Assembly (NCBI RefSeq): GCF_023091745.1 | Contig: NC_068935.1 | Coordinates: forward strand, 64,070,724 to 64,134,723 | Length of the DNA stretch: 64,000 nt | Reading direction: 5' to 3' | Origin: Budorcas taxicolor | Taxonomy: Eukaryota > Chordata > Mammalia > Artiodactyla > Bovidae | Shown: positions 41,093-56,680 of the stretch, in pieces | Numbering within the stretch: position 1 is the stretch's first letter | Layout of the letters: each line of letters begins with the position of its first letter | Made by a program: the position numbers and the translations under genes | The notes under the pieces: generated by a model | What the model saw: the letters and a program-made list of their open reading frames with translations, nothing else | What the model was told of the DNA's origin: nothing | The model's database searches: none

Positions 41093-43047
41093 TTAGAGAA
41101 ACACATGCAGAGTGAGATACACACTCACATGGAGTGAGAGAGAGACATCCACACAGAGAGAGAGAAACAGACAGAGGCATACACACAAAGAGAGACTAAA
41201 ACACAGACTGAGACACACATACATGGAGAGGCACACAGAAACACACCCACTGAGAGACACACACTGAGACACACAGACACTGAGACACATACACATCCAG
41301 AGAGAGAGACACACACACGCTACATATCAGAAACATTCACACTGAAGGGGACACACTCACTGAGAGAGACACAGAGAGAGAGACACACACAATGAGACAG
41401 ACATCCACACAGAGGAGGAGAAATAGGCACTGAGAGACACACACACTGGGAGAGACATACACACTGAGTGAGAGGCACAAATATTGGGAGACACACACGG
41501 TGAAACCCACACACAGGCTTAGAGACATAGACATACTGAGAGAGAGACTCACACACCCTGAGAGACACAAACACCCTGAGAGACAGACACACTGAGACAC
41601 TCACACAATCCCTAAAAACAGACACGCAACACTGAGGCAGACGCACAGTGAGACAGACACACACACATTGAGAGACTCATTGGAGAAACACACACAGAGA
41701 CACTCTGGGAGTCACACAGAGCCACACATACACAGAAACACACACCATAAAGACACACACACAATGAGAGTTCTCCACACAAACTGAGAGAGAGAGACAG
41801 ACACACACATGCTGAGAGACACACACACTGAGGGAGACATACACAGTGGGAGAGAGACACAGATATTGTGAGACACACACACACTGAGACGAACACACAC
41901 ACTTAGGGACATAAACATACAGAGAGAGACACACGCACACACTGAGAGATAGGGGGACAAGCACAGCGACAGAGAAATACACTCACAGAGAAAAATTTCA
42001 CCACTGAGAGAGAGTCTGCAAACAGAGAGAGACAAGAGAGACATGCACACTCAGAGACTCACACTGAAACACATACAGATACAGAGAGAGACACGCACAC
42101 ACAGAGACACATACACTCTGAGAAACAGACACACACTGAGAGAGCCACACTCACAGGGGCCCACAGAGACACACACACTCAGAGAGCAAGACACACAGAA
42201 TGAGAGAGTCACACACACTGAGAAGGAGACACAAACGCCCTGAGAGACACACACAGCAGAGAGACGTACACATTCACAGTGAGACACACACACTGAGAGA
42301 CATACACACCCACAGAGACACACACAAACAGGGTAAGAAACAGAAACACTCACACTGAAGGAGTCACACACACTGAGAGAGACACACAACCTGAGAGAGA
42401 GACACAAACAGCCAGAGAGTCACACATTCTGAAACACACACATGGAGACACACAAATTGCAAGTGACATACATGTTGACAGAGACACACACACACAGATA
42501 CACACACACACACACAGAGAACGAGCCATCCGCAGAGAGAGAGAGAAACACAGAAAGAGTCACACACACAAACAGAGACCAAAACACTGACTGAGAGATA
42601 CATACACGTAGAGGCAATGCAGAGACACATAGAGACACACACACTGAGACACATACACATACAGAGGTTAACACACACACTAAGAACCAGAAACACACAC
42701 TGAGAGAGACACACACAGGCACCCTCAGAGACACACACACTCAAAGAGCAAGGCACACACACTGAGAGTCACACACACTGAGAGAGAGACGCAAACACGC
42801 TGAGAGTCATACACAAGAGAGAGACACGCACATTCACAGGGAGACACACACACCGAGAAACATAAACACTGAGAGACACACACGCTAAGAACCAGAAACC
42901 CTCACACTGAACGCGTCACACACACTGAGAGAGACACACAACCTGAAATTGAGACAAAAACACTCGGAGAGTCACACATTCTGAGACACACACACGGAGA
43001 CACAAAAATTGAGAGTGTCACCTACGTGGACAGAGGCACACCCACAC
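41093..43047 (+). repeat. Unit 22, family B (B3), 1,955 bp
   Basis: B3 combines CAAATATTGGG near 41480 with full-length CACACACCCTGAG text. CTCATTGGAG at 41681 and TACACTCTGAG at 42117 are private to this unit and unit 27, each exactly 9,734 bp apart. The long form of the 14-bp indel is near 42995. Confidence 0.97.
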
Positions 43048-45002
43048 TTAGAGAAACACATGCAGAGTGAGATACACACTCACATGGAGTGAGAGAGAGA
43101 CATCCACACAGAGAGAGAGAAACAGACAGAGGCATACACACAAAGAGAGACTAAAACACAGACTGAGACACACATACATGGAGAGGCACACAGAAACACA
43201 GCCACTGAGAGACACACACTGAGACACACAGACACTGAGACACATACACATCCAGAGAGAGAGACACACACACGCTACATATCAGAAACATTCACACTGA
43301 AGGAGACACACTCACTGAGAGAGACACACAGAGAGAGACACACACAATGAGACAGACATCCACACAGAGGAGGAGAAATAGGCACTGAGAGACACACACA
43401 CTGGGAGAGACATACACACTGAGTGAGAGGCACAAACATTGGGAGACACACACGGTGAAACCCACACACAGGCTTAGAGACATAGACATACTGAGAGAGA
43501 GACTCACACACCCTGAGAGACACAAACACCCTGAGAGACAGACACACTGAGACACTCACACAATCCCTAAAAACAGACACGCAACACTGAGGCAGACGCA
43601 CAGTGAGACAGACACACACACATTGAGAGACACATGGGAGAAACACACACAGAGACACTCTGGGAGTCACACAGAGCCACACATACACAGAAACACACAC
43701 CAAAGAGACACACACACAATGAGAGTTCTCCACACAAACTGAGAGAGAGAGACAGACACACACATGCAGAGAGACACACACACTGAGGGAGACATACACA
43801 GTGGGAGAGAGACACAGATATTGTGAGACACACACACACTGAGACGAACACACACACTTACGGACATAAACATACAGAGAGAGACACACGCACACACTGA
43901 GAGATAGGGGGACAAGCACAGCGACAGAGAAATACACTCACAGAGAAAAATTTCACCAGCGAGAGAGAGTCTCCAAACAGAGAGAGACAAGAGAGACATG
44001 CACACTCAGAGACTCACACTGAAACACATACAGATACGGAGAGAGACACGCACACACAGAGACACATACACACTGAGAAACAGACACACACTGAGAGAGC
44101 CACACTCACAGGGGCCCACAGAGACACACACACTCAGAGAGCAAGACACACAGAATGAGAGAGTCACACACACTGAGAAGGAGACACAAACGCCCTGAGA
44201 GACACACACAGCAGAGAGACGTACACATTCACAGTGAGAAACACACACTGAGAGACATACACACCCACAGAGACACACACAAACAGGGTAAGCAACAGAA
44301 ACACTCACACTGAAGGAGTCACACACACTGAGAGAGACACACAACCTGAGAGAGAGACACAAACAGCCAGAGAGTCACACATTCTGAAACACACACATGG
44401 AGACACACAAATTGCAAGTGACATACATGTTGACAGAGACACACACACACAGATACACACACACACACACAGAGAACGAGCCATCCGCAGAGAGAGAGAG
44501 AAACACAGAAAGAGTCACACACACAAACAGAGACCAAAACACTGACTGAGAGATACATACACGTAGAGGCAATGCAGAGACACATAGAGACACACACACT
44601 GAGACACATACACATACAGAGGTTAACACACACACTAAGAACCAGAAACACACACTGAGAGAGACACACACAGGCACCCTCAGAGACACACACACTCAAA
44701 GAGCAAGGCACACACACTGAGAGTCACACACACTGAGAGAGAGATGCAAACACGCTGAGAGTCATACACAAGAGAGAGACACGCACATTCACAGGGAGAC
44801 ACACACACCGAGAAACATAAACACTGAGAGACACACACGCTAAGAACCAGAAACCCTCACACTGAACGCGTCACACACACTGAGAGAGACACACAACCTG
44901 AAATTGAGACAAAAACACTCGGAGAGTCACACATTCTGAGACACACACACGGAGACACAAAAATTGAGAGTGTCACCTACGTGGACAGAGGCACACCCAC
45001 AC
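43048..45002 (+). repeat. Unit 23, family B (B2), 1,955 bp
   Basis: B2 markers are CACCAAAGAGACAC near 43700, TTACGGACATAAAC near 43858, CATGCAGAGAGAC near 43764 and GGTAAGCAACAG near 44287. GAGATGCAAAC near 44744 is a CpG-loss variant shared with units 28 and 30. A private CGGAGAG near 44037 follows CAGATA. Confidence 0.97.
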
Positions 45003-46946
45003 TTAGAGAAACACATACAGAGTGAGATACACACTCACATGGAGTGAGAGAGAGACATCCACACAGAGAGAGAGAAACAGACAGAGGCATACACACAAAG
45101 AGAGACTAAAACACAGACTGAGACACACATACATGGAGAGGCACACAGAAACACAGCCACTGAGAGACACACACTGAGACACACAGACACTGAGACACAT
45201 ACACATTCAGAGAGAGAGACACACACACGCTACATATCAGAAACATTCACACTGAAGGAGACACACTCACTGAGAGAGACACAGAGAGAGAGACACACAC
45301 AATGAGACAGACATCCACACACAGGAGGAGAAATAGGCACTGAGAGACACACACACTGGGAGAGACATACACACTGAGTGAGAGGCACAAACATTGGGAG
45401 ACACACACGGTGAAACCCACACACAGGCTTAGAGACATAGACATACAGAGAGAGAGACTCACACACCCTGAGAGACACAAACACCCTGAGAGACAGACAC
45501 ACTGAGACACTCACACAATCCCTAAAAACAGACACGCAACACTGAGGCAGACGCACAGTGAGACAGACACACACACATTGAGAGACACATGGGAGAAACA
45601 CACACAGAGACACTGTGGGAGTCACACAGAGACACACACACACAGAAACACCCACCATAACGACACACACACAATGAGAGTTCTCCACACAAACTGAGAG
45701 AGAGAGACAGACACACACATGCTGAGAGACACACACACTGAGGGAGACATACACAGTGGGAGAGAGACACAGATATTGTGAGACACACGCACACTGAGAC
45801 GCACACACACACTTCGGGATATAAACATACAGAGAGAGACACAGGCACACGCTGAGAGATAGGGGGACAAACACAGCGAGAGAGAAATAACACTCACAGA
45901 GAAAGACTTCACCACTGAGAGAGAGTCTCCAAACAGAGAGAGACAAGAGAGACATGCACACTCAGAGACTCACACTGAAACACATACAGATACAGAGAGA
46001 GACACGCACACACAGAGACACATACACACTGAGAAACAGACACACACACACTGAGAGAGCCACACTCACAGGGGCCCACAGAGACACACACACTCAGAGA
46101 GCAAGACACACAGAATGAGAGACTCACACACTCTGAGAAGGAGACACAGACGCCCTGAGAGTCACACACAGCAGAGAGACGTACACATTCACAGTGAGAC
46201 ACACACACTGAGAGACATACACACACACAGAGACACACACAAACAGGGTAAGAAACAGAAACACTCACACTGAAGGAGTCACACACACTGAGAGAGACAC
46301 ACAACCTGAGAGAGAGACACAAACAGCCGGAGAGTCACACATTCTGAAACACACACATGGAGACACACAAATTGCAAGTGACATACATGTTGACAGAGAC
46401 ACACACACACAGATACACACACACACACAGAGAAAGAGCCATCGGCAGAGAGAGAGAGAAACACAGAAAGAGTCACACACACAAACAGAGACTAAAACAC
46501 TGACTGAGAGATACATACACGTAGAGGCAATGCAGAGACGTAGAGACACACACACTGAGACACATACACATACAGAGGTTAACACACACACTAAGAACCA
46601 GAAACACACACTGAGAGAGACACACACAGGCACCCTCAGAGACACACACACTCAAAGAGCAAGGCACACACACTGAGAGTCACACACACTGAGAGAGAGA
46701 CGCAAACACGCTGAGAGTCATACACAAGAGAGAGACACGCACATTCACAGGGAGACACACACACACTGAGAAACATACACACTGAGAGACACACATGCTA
46801 AGAACCAGAAACCCTCACACTGAACGCGTCACACACACTGAGAGAGACACACAACCTGAAATTGAGACAAAAACACTCGGAGAGTCACACATTCTGAGAC
46901 ACAAAAATTGAGAGTGTCACCTACGTGGACAGAGGCACACCCACAC
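45003..46946 (+). repeat. Unit 24, family A (A3), 1,944 bp
   Basis: A3 is marked by an altered anchor region, AACACATACAGAGTGAG near 45010, and by GACATACAGAGAGAG near 45438. Units 29, 31 and 33 share both. CACACACAGGAGG near 45313 is private relative to those units. Confidence 0.97.
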
Positions 46947-48885
46947 TTAGAGAAACACATGCAGAGTGAGATACACACTCAGATGGAGTGAGAGAGAGAC
47001 ATCCACACAGAGAGAGAGAAACAGACAGAGGCATACACACAAAGAGAGACTAAAACACAGACTGAGACACACATACATGGAGAGGCACACAGAAACACAG
47101 CCACTGAGAGACACACACTGAGACACACAGACACTGAGACACATACACATCCAGAGAGAGAGACACACACACGCTACATATCAGAAACATTCACACTGTA
47201 GGGGACACACTCACTGAGAGAGACACAGAGAGAGAGACACACACAATGAGACAGACATCCACACAGAGGAGGAGAAATAGGCACTGAGAGACACACACAC
47301 TGGGAGAGACATACACACTGAGTGAGAGGCACAAACATTGGGAGACACACACGGTGAAACCCACACACAGGCTTAGAGACATAGACATACTGAGAGAGAG
47401 ACTCACACCCTGAGAGACACAAACAGCCTGAGAGACAGACACACTGAGACACTCACACAATCCCTAAAAACAGACACGCAACACTGAGGCAGACGCACAG
47501 TGAGACAGACACACACACATTGAGAGACTCATGGGAGAAATACACACAGAGACACTCTGGGAGTCACACAGAGCCACACATACACAGAAACACACACCAT
47601 AAAGACACACACACAATGAGAGTTCTCCACACAAACTGAGAGAGAGAGACAGACACACACATGCTGAGAGACACACACACTGAGGGAGACATACACAGTG
47701 GGAGAGAGACACAGATATTGTGAGACACACACACACTGAGATGAACACACACACTTAGGGACATAAACATACAGAGAGAGACACACGCACACACTGAGAG
47801 ATAGGGGGACAAGCACAGCGACAGAGAAATACACTCACAGAGAAAAATTTCACCACTGAGAGAGAGTCTGCAAACAGAGAGAGACAAGAGAGACATGCAC
47901 ACTCAGAGACTCACACTGAAACACATACAGATACAGAGAGAGACACGCACACACAGAGACACATACACACTGAGAAACAGACACACACTGAGAGAGCCAC
48001 ACTCACAGGGGCCCACAGAGACACACACACTCAGAGAGCAAGACACACAGAATGAGAGAGTCACACACACTGAGAAGGAGACACAAACGCCCTGAGAGAC
48101 ACACACAGCAGAGAGACGTACACATTCACAGTGAGACACACACACTGAGAGACATACACACCCACAGAGACACACACAAACAGGGTAAGAAACAGAAACA
48201 CTCACACTGAAGGAGTCACACACACTGAGAGAGACACACAACCTGAGAGAGAGACACAAACAGCCAGAGAGTCACACATTCTGAAACACACACATGGAGA
48301 CACACAAATTGCAAGTGACATACATGTTGACAGAGACACACACACACAGATACACACACACACACAGAGAACGAGCCATCCGCAGAGAGAGAGAGAAACA
48401 CAGAAAGAGTCACACACACAAACAGAGACCAAAACACTGACTGAGAGATACATACACGTAGAGGCAATGCAGAGACACATAGAGACACACACACTGAGAC
48501 ACATACACATACAGAGGTTAACACACACACTAAGAACCAGAAACACACACTGAGAGAGACACACACAGGCACCCGCAGAGACACACACACTCAAAGAGCA
48601 AGGCACACACACTGAGAGTCACACACACTGAGAGAGAGACGCAAACACGCTGAGAGTCATACACAAGAGAGAGACACGCACATTCACAGGGAGACACACA
48701 CACACTGAGAAACATACACACTGAGAGACACACATGCTAAGAACCAGAAACCCTCACACTGAACGCGTCACACACACTGAGAGAGACACACAACCTGAAA
48801 TTGAGACAAAAACACTCGGAGAGTCACACATTCTGAGACACAAAAATTGAGAGTGTCACCTACGTGGACAGAGGCACACCCACAC
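46947..48885 (+). repeat. Unit 25, family B, contains block junction, 1,939 bp
   Basis: Its first 150 bases match unit 30 (CACTCAGATGG with G at 46982 and 56716, and CAGCCACTG near 47098). From about 47200 it matches unit 20 (GTAGGGGACAC and GGCACCCGCAGAG). The change of partner at about 47100-47202 marks the junction between two copies of a 9,734-bp block. Confidence 0.95.
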
Positions 48886-50826
48886 TTAGAGAAACACATG
48901 CAGAGTGAGATACACACTCACATGGAGTGAGAGAGAGACATCCACACAGAGAGAGAGAAACAGACAGAGGCATACACACAAAGAGAGACTAAAACACAGA
49001 CTGAGACACACATACATGGAGAGGCACACAGAAACACAGCCACTGAGAGACACACACTGAGACACACAGACACTGAGACACATACACATCCAGAGAGAGA
49101 GACACACACACGCTACATATCAGAAACATTCACACTGAAGGGGACACACTCACTGAGAGAGACACAGAGAGAGAGACACACACAATGAGACAGACATCCA
49201 CACAGAGGAGGAGAAATAGGCACTGAGAGACACACACACTGGGAGAGACATACACACTGAGTGAGAGGCACAAACATTGGGAGACACACACGGTGAAACC
49301 CACACACAGGCTTAGAGACATAGACATACTGAGAGAGAGACTCACACCCTGAGAGACACAAACAGCCTGAGAGACAGACACACTGAGACACTCACACAAT
49401 CCCTAAAAACAGACACGCAACACTGAGGCAGACGCACAGTGAGACAGACACACACACATTGAGAGACTCATGGGAGAAATACACACAGAGACACTCTGGG
49501 AGTCACACAGAGCCACACATACACAGAAACACACACCATAAAGACACACACACAATGAGAGTTCTCCACACAAACTGAGAGAGAGAGACAGACACACACA
49601 TGCTGAGAGACACACACACTGAGGGAGACATACACAGTGGGAGAGAGACACAGATATTGTGAGACACACACACACTGAGACGAACACACACACTTAGGTA
49701 CATAAACATACAGAGAGAGACACACGCACACACTGAGAGATAGGGGGACGAGCACAGCGACAGAGAAATACACTCACAGAGAAAAATTTCACCACTGAGA
49801 GAGAGTCTGCAAACAGAGAGAGACAAGAGAGACATGCACACTCAGAGACTCACACTGAAACACATACAGATACAGAGAGAGACACGCACACACAGAGACA
49901 CATACACACTGAGAAACAGACACACACTGAGAGAGCCACACTCACAGGGGCCCACAGAGACACACACACTCAGAGAGCAAGACACACAGAATGAGAGAGT
50001 CACACACACTGAGAAGGAGACACAAACGCCCTGAGAGACACACACAGCAGAGAGACGTACACATTCACAGTGAGACACACACACTGAGAGACATACACAC
50101 CCACAGAGACACACACAAACAGGGTAAGAAACAGAAACACTCACACTGAAGGAGTCACACACACTGAGAGAGACACACAACCTGAGAGAGAGACACAAAC
50201 AGCCAGAGAGTCACACATTCTGAAACACACACATGGAGACACACAAATTGCAAGTGACATACATGTTGACAGAGACACACACACACAGATACACACACAC
50301 ACACACAGAGAACGAGCCATCCGCAGAGAGAGAGAGAAACACAGAAAGAGTCACACACACAAACAGAGACCAAAACACTGACTGAGAGATACATACACGT
50401 AGAGGCAATGCAGAGACACATAGAGACACACACACTGAGACACATACACATACAGAGGTTAACACACACACTAAGAACCAGAAACACACACTGAGAGAGA
50501 CACACACAGGCACCCTCAGAGACACACACACTCAAAGAGCAAGGCACACACACTGAGAGTCACACACACTGAGAGAGAGACGCAAACACGCTGAGAGTCA
50601 TACACAAGAGAGAGACACGCACATTCACAGGGAGACACACACACACTGAGAAACATACACACTGAGAGACACACATGCTAAGAACCAGAAACCCTCACAC
50701 TGAACGCGTCACACACACTGAGAGAGACACACAACCTGAAATTGAGACAAAAACACTCGGAGAGTCACACATTCTGAGACACAAAAATTGAGAGTGTCAC
50801 CTACGTGGACAGAGGCACACCCACAC
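48886..50826 (+). repeat. Unit 26, family B (B1), 1,941 bp
   Basis: It is the partner of unit 21. Private changes include CTTAGGTACATAAAC near 49693, GGGGGACGAGCAC near 49743 and one S-encoding-like C-to-G difference near 49764. Confidence 0.95.
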
Positions 50827-52781
50827 TTAGAGAAACACATGCAGAGTGAGATACACACTCACATGGAGTGAGAGAGAGACATCCACACAGAGAGAGAGAA
50901 ACAGACAGAGGCATACACACAAAGAGAGACTAAAACACAGACTGAGACACACATACATGGAGAGGCACACAGAAACACACCCACTGAGAGACACACACTG
51001 AGACACACAGACACTGAGACACATACACATCCAGAGAGAGAGACACACACACGCTACATATCAGAAACATTCACACTGAAGGGGACACACTCACTGAGAG
51101 AGACACAGAGAGAGAGACACACACAATGAGACAGACATCCACACAGAGGAGGAGAAATAGGCACTGAGAGACACACACACTGGGAGAGACATACACACTG
51201 AGTGAGAGGCACAAATATTGGGAGACACACACGGTGAAACCCACACACAGGCTTAGAGACATAGACATACTGAGAGAGAGACTCACACACCCTGAGAGAC
51301 ACAAACACCCTGAGAGACAGACACACTGAGACACTCACACAATCCCTAAAAACAGACACGCAACACTGAGGCAGACGCACAGTGAGACAGACACACACAC
51401 ATTGAGAGACTCATTGGAGAAACACACACAGAGACACTCTGGGAGTCACACAGAGCCACACATACACAGAAACACACACCATAAAGACACACACACAATG
51501 AGAGTTCTCCACACAAACTGAGAGAGAGAGACAGACACACACATGCTGAGAGACACACACACTGAGGGAGACATACACAGTGGGAGAGAGACACAGATAT
51601 TGTGAGACACACACACACTGAGACGAACACACACACTTAGGGACATAAACATACAGAGAGAGACACACGCACACACTGAGAGATAGGGGGACAAGCACAG
51701 CGACAGAGAAATACACTCACAGAGAAAAATTTCACCACTGAGAGAGAGTCTGCAAACAGAGAGAGACAAGAGAGACATGCACACTCAGAGACTCACACTG
51801 AAACACATACAGATACAGAGAGAGACACGCACACACAGAGACACATACACTCTGAGAAACAGACACACACTGAGAGAGCCACACTCACAGGGGCCCACAG
51901 AGACACACACACTCAGAGAGCAAGACACACAGAATGAGAGAGTCACACACACTGAGAAGGAGACACAAACGCCCTGAGAGACACACACAGCAGAGAGACG
52001 TACACATTCACAGTGAGACACACACACTGAGAGACATAGACACCCACAGAGACACACACAAACAGGGTAAGAAACAGAAACACTCACACTGAAGGAGTCA
52101 CACACACTGAGAGAGACACACAACCTGAGAGAGAGACACAAACAGCCAGAGAGTCACACATTCTGAAACACACACATGGAGACACACAAATTGCAAGTGA
52201 CATACATGTTGACAGAGACACACACACACAGATACACACACACACACACAGAGAACGAGCCATCCGCAGAGAGAGAGAGAAACACAGAAAGAGTCACACA
52301 CACAAACAGAGACCAAAACACTGACTGAGAGATACATACACGTAGAGGCAATGCAGAGACACATAGAGACACACACACTGAGACACATACACATACAGAG
52401 GTTAACACACACACTAAGAACCAGAAACACACACTGAGAGAGACACACACAGGCACCCTCAGAGACACACACACTCAAAGAGCAAGGCACACACACTGAG
52501 AGTCACACACACTGAGAGAGAGACGCAAACACGCTGAGAGTCATACACAAGAGAGAGACACGCACATTCACAGGGAGACACACACACCGAGAAACATAAA
52601 CACTGAGAGACACACACGCTAAGAACCAGAAACCCTCACACTGAACGCGTCACACACACTGAGAGAGACACACAACCTGAAATTGAGACAAAAACACTCG
52701 GAGAGTCACACATTCTGAGACACACACACGGAGACACAAAAATTGAGAGTGTCACCTACGTGGACAGAGGCACACCCACAC
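50827..52781 (+). repeat. Unit 27, family B (B3), 1,955 bp
   Basis: It is the partner of unit 22, sharing CTCATTGGAG at 51415 and TACACTCTGAG at 51851. ACATAGACACCC near 52035 is private. Confidence 0.97.
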
Positions 52782-54736
52782 TTAGAGAAACACATGCAGA
52801 GTGAGATACACACTCACATGGAGTGAGAGAGAGACATCCACACAGAGAGAGAGAAACAGACAGAGGCATACACACAAAGAGAGACTAAAACACAGACTGA
52901 GACACACATACATGGAGAGGCACACAGAAACACAGCCACTGAGAGACACACACTGAGACACACAGACACTGAGACACATACACATCCAGAGAGAGAGACA
53001 CACACACGCTACATATCAGAAACATTCACACTGAAGGAGACACACACACTGAGAGAGACACACAGAGAGAGACACACACAATGAGACAGACATCCACACA
53101 GAGGAGGAGAAATAGGCACTGAGAGACACACACACTGGGAGAGACATACACACTGAGTGAGAGGCACAAACATTGGGAGACACACACGGTGAAACCCACA
53201 CACAGGCTTAGAGACATAGACATACTGAGAGAGAGACTCACACACCCTGAGAGACACAAACACCCTGAGAGACAGACACACTGAGACACTCACACAATCC
53301 CTAAAAACAGACACGCAACACTGAGGCAGACGCACAGTGAGACAGACACACACACATTGAGAGACACATGGGAGAAACACACACAGAGACACTCTGGGAG
53401 TCACACAGAGCCACACATACACAGAAACACACACCAAAGAGACACACACACAATGAGAGTTCTCCACACAAACTGAGAGAGAGAGACAGACACACACATG
53501 CAGAGAGACACACACACTGAGGGAGACATACACAGTGGGAGAGAGACACAGATATTGTGAGACACACACACAGTGAGACGAACACACACACTTACGGACA
53601 TAAACATACAGAGAGAGACACACGCACACACTGAGAGATAGGGGGACAAGCACAGCGACAGAGAAATACACTCACAGAGAAAAATTTCACCAGCGAGAGA
53701 GAGTCTCCAAACAGAGAGAGACAAGAGAGACATGCACACTCAGAGACTCACACTGAAACACATACAGATACAGAGAGAGACACGCACACACAGAGACACA
53801 TACACACTGAGAAACAGACACACACTGAGAGAGCCACACTCACAGGGGCCCACAGAGACACACACACTCAGAGAGCAAGACACACAGAATGAGAGAGTCA
53901 CACACACTGAGAAGGAGACACAAACGCCCTGAGAGACACACACAGCAGAGAGACGTACACATTCACAGTGAGAAACACACACTGAGAGACATACACACCC
54001 ACAGAGACACACACAAACAGGGTAAGCAACAGAAACACTCACACTGAAGGAGTCACACACACTGAGAGAGACACACAACCTGAGAGAGAGACACAAACAG
54101 CCAGAGAGTCACACATTCTGAAACACACACATGGAGACACACAAATTGCAAGTGACATACATGTTGACAGAGACACACACACACAGATACACACACACAC
54201 ACACAGAGAACGAGCCATCCGCAGAGAGAGAGAGAAACACAGAAAGAGTCACACACACAAACAGAGACCAAAACACTGACTGAGAGATACATACACGTAG
54301 AGGCAATGCAGAGACACATAGAGACACACACACTGAGACACATACACATACAGAGGTTAACACACACACTAAGAACCAGAAACACACACTGAGAGAGACA
54401 CACACAGGCACCCTCAGAGACACACACACTCAAAGAGCAAGGCACACACACTGAGAGTCACACACACTGAGAGAGAGATGCAAACACGCTGAGAGTCATA
54501 CACAAGAGAGAGACACGCATATTCACAGGGAGACACACACACCGAGAAACATAAACACTGAGAGACACACACGCTAAGAACCAGAAACCCTCACACTGAA
54601 CGCGTCACACACACTGAGAGAGACACACAACCTGAAATTGAGACAAAAACACTCGGAGAGTCACACATTCTGAGACACACACACGGAGACACAAAAATTG
54701 AGAGTGTCACCTACGTGGACAGAGGCACACCCACAC
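52782..54736 (+). repeat. Unit 28, family B (B2), 1,955 bp
   Basis: It is the partner of unit 23 at 9,734 bp and of unit 30 at 3,899 bp. CACACACACTGAGAG near 53041 replaces CACACTCACTG, and CACACAGTGAGACG near 53569 is private, as is GCATATTCACAG near 54517. Confidence 0.97.
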
Positions 54737-56680
54737 TTAGAGAAACACATACAGAGTGAGATACACACTCACATGGAGTGAGAGAGAGACATCCACACAG
54801 AGAGAGAGAAACAGACAGAGGCATACACACAAAGAGAGACTAAAACACAGACTGAGACACACATACATGGAGAGGCACACAGAAACACAGCCACTGAGAG
54901 ACACACACTGAGACACACAGACACTGAGACACATACACATTCAGAGAGAGAGACACACACACGCTACATATCAGAAACATTCACACTGAAGGAGACACAC
55001 TCACTGAGAGAGACACAGAGAGAGAGACACACACAATGAGACAGACATCCACACAGAGGAGGAGAAATAGGCACTGAGAGACACACACACTGGGAGAGAC
55101 ATACACACTGAGTGAGAGGCACAAACATTGGGAGACACACACGGTGAAACCCACACACAGGCTTAGAGACATAGACATACAGAGAGAGAGACTCACACAC
55201 CCTGAGAGACACAAACACCCTGAGAGACAGACACACTGAGACACTCACACAATCCCTAAAAACAGACACGCAACACTGAGGCAGACGCACAGTGAGACAG
55301 ACACACACACATTGAGAGACACATGGGAGAAACACACACAGAGACACTGTGGGAGTCACACAGAGACACACACACACAGAAACACCCACCATAACGACAC
55401 ACACACAATGAGAGTTCTCCACACAAACTGAGAGAGAGAGACAGACACACACATGCTGAGAGACACACACACTGAGGGAGACATACACAGTGGGAGAGAG
55501 ACACAGATATTGTGAGACACACGCACACTGAGACGCACACACACACTTCGGGATATAAACATACAGAGAGAGACACAGGCACACGCTGAGAGATAGGGGG
55601 ACAAACACAGCGAGAGAGAAATAACACTCACAGAGAAAGACTTCACCACTGAGAGAGAGTCTCCAAACAGAGAGAGACAAGAGAGACATGCACACTCAGA
55701 GACTCACACTGAAACACATACAGATACAGAGAGAGACACGCACACACAGAGACACATACACACTGAGAAACAGACACACACACACTGAGAGAGCCACACT
55801 CACAGGGGCCCACAGAGACACACACACTCAGAGAGCAAGACACACAGAATGAGAGACTCACACACTCTGAGAAGGAGACACAGACGCCCTGAGAGTCACA
55901 CACAGCAGAGAGACGTACACATTCACAGTGAGACACACACACTGAGAGACATACACACACACAGAGACACACACAAACAGGGTAAGAAACAGAAACACTC
56001 ACACTGAAGGAGTCACACACACTGAGAGAGACACACAACCTGAGAGAGAGACACAAACAGCCGGAGAGTCACACATTCTGAAACACACACATGGAGACAC
56101 ACAAATTGCAAGTGACATACATGTTGACAGAGACACACACACACAGATACACACACACACACAGAGAAAGAGCCATCGGCAGAGAGAGAGAGAAACACAG
56201 AAAGAGTCACACACACAAACAGAGACTAAAACACTGACTGAGAGATACATACACGTAGAGGCAATGCAGAGACGTAGAGACACACACACTGAGACACATA
56301 CACATACAGAGGTTAACACACACACTAAGAACCAGAAACACACACTGAGAGAGACACACACAGGCACCCTCAGAGACACACACACTCAAAGAGCAAGGCA
56401 CACACACTGAGAGTCACACACACTGAGAGAGAGACGCAAACACGCTGAGAGTCATACACAAGAGAGAGACACGCACATTCACAGGGAGACACACACACAC
56501 TGAGAAACATACACACTGAGAGACACACATGCTAAGAACCAGAAACCCTCACACTGAACGCGTCACACACACTGAGAGAGACACACAACCTGAAATTGAG
56601 ACAAAAACACTCGGAGAGTCACACATTCTGAGACACAAAAATTGAGAGTGTCACCTACGTGGACAGAGGCACACCCACAC
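54737..56680 (+). repeat. Unit 29, family A (A3), 1,944 bp
   Basis: It is the partner of unit 24 at 9,734 bp and of unit 31 at 3,899 bp, with both A3 markers. The short form of the 14-bp indel is present. Confidence 0.97.

Larger units (their letters stand above)
37460..47190 (+). repeat. Higher-order repeat: 9,734-bp five-unit block, left copy
   Basis: It contains most of unit 20, all of units 21-24 and the first part of unit 25. Anchors at 39152, 41093, 43048 and 45003 each have a partner exactly 9,734 bp downstream. Private variants at 41681, 42117 and 46982 recur at 51415, 51851 and 56716 with the same spacing. The left limit is set by the change from CACCCACTG (unit 20) to shared text after about 37460. 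Confidence 0.9.
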
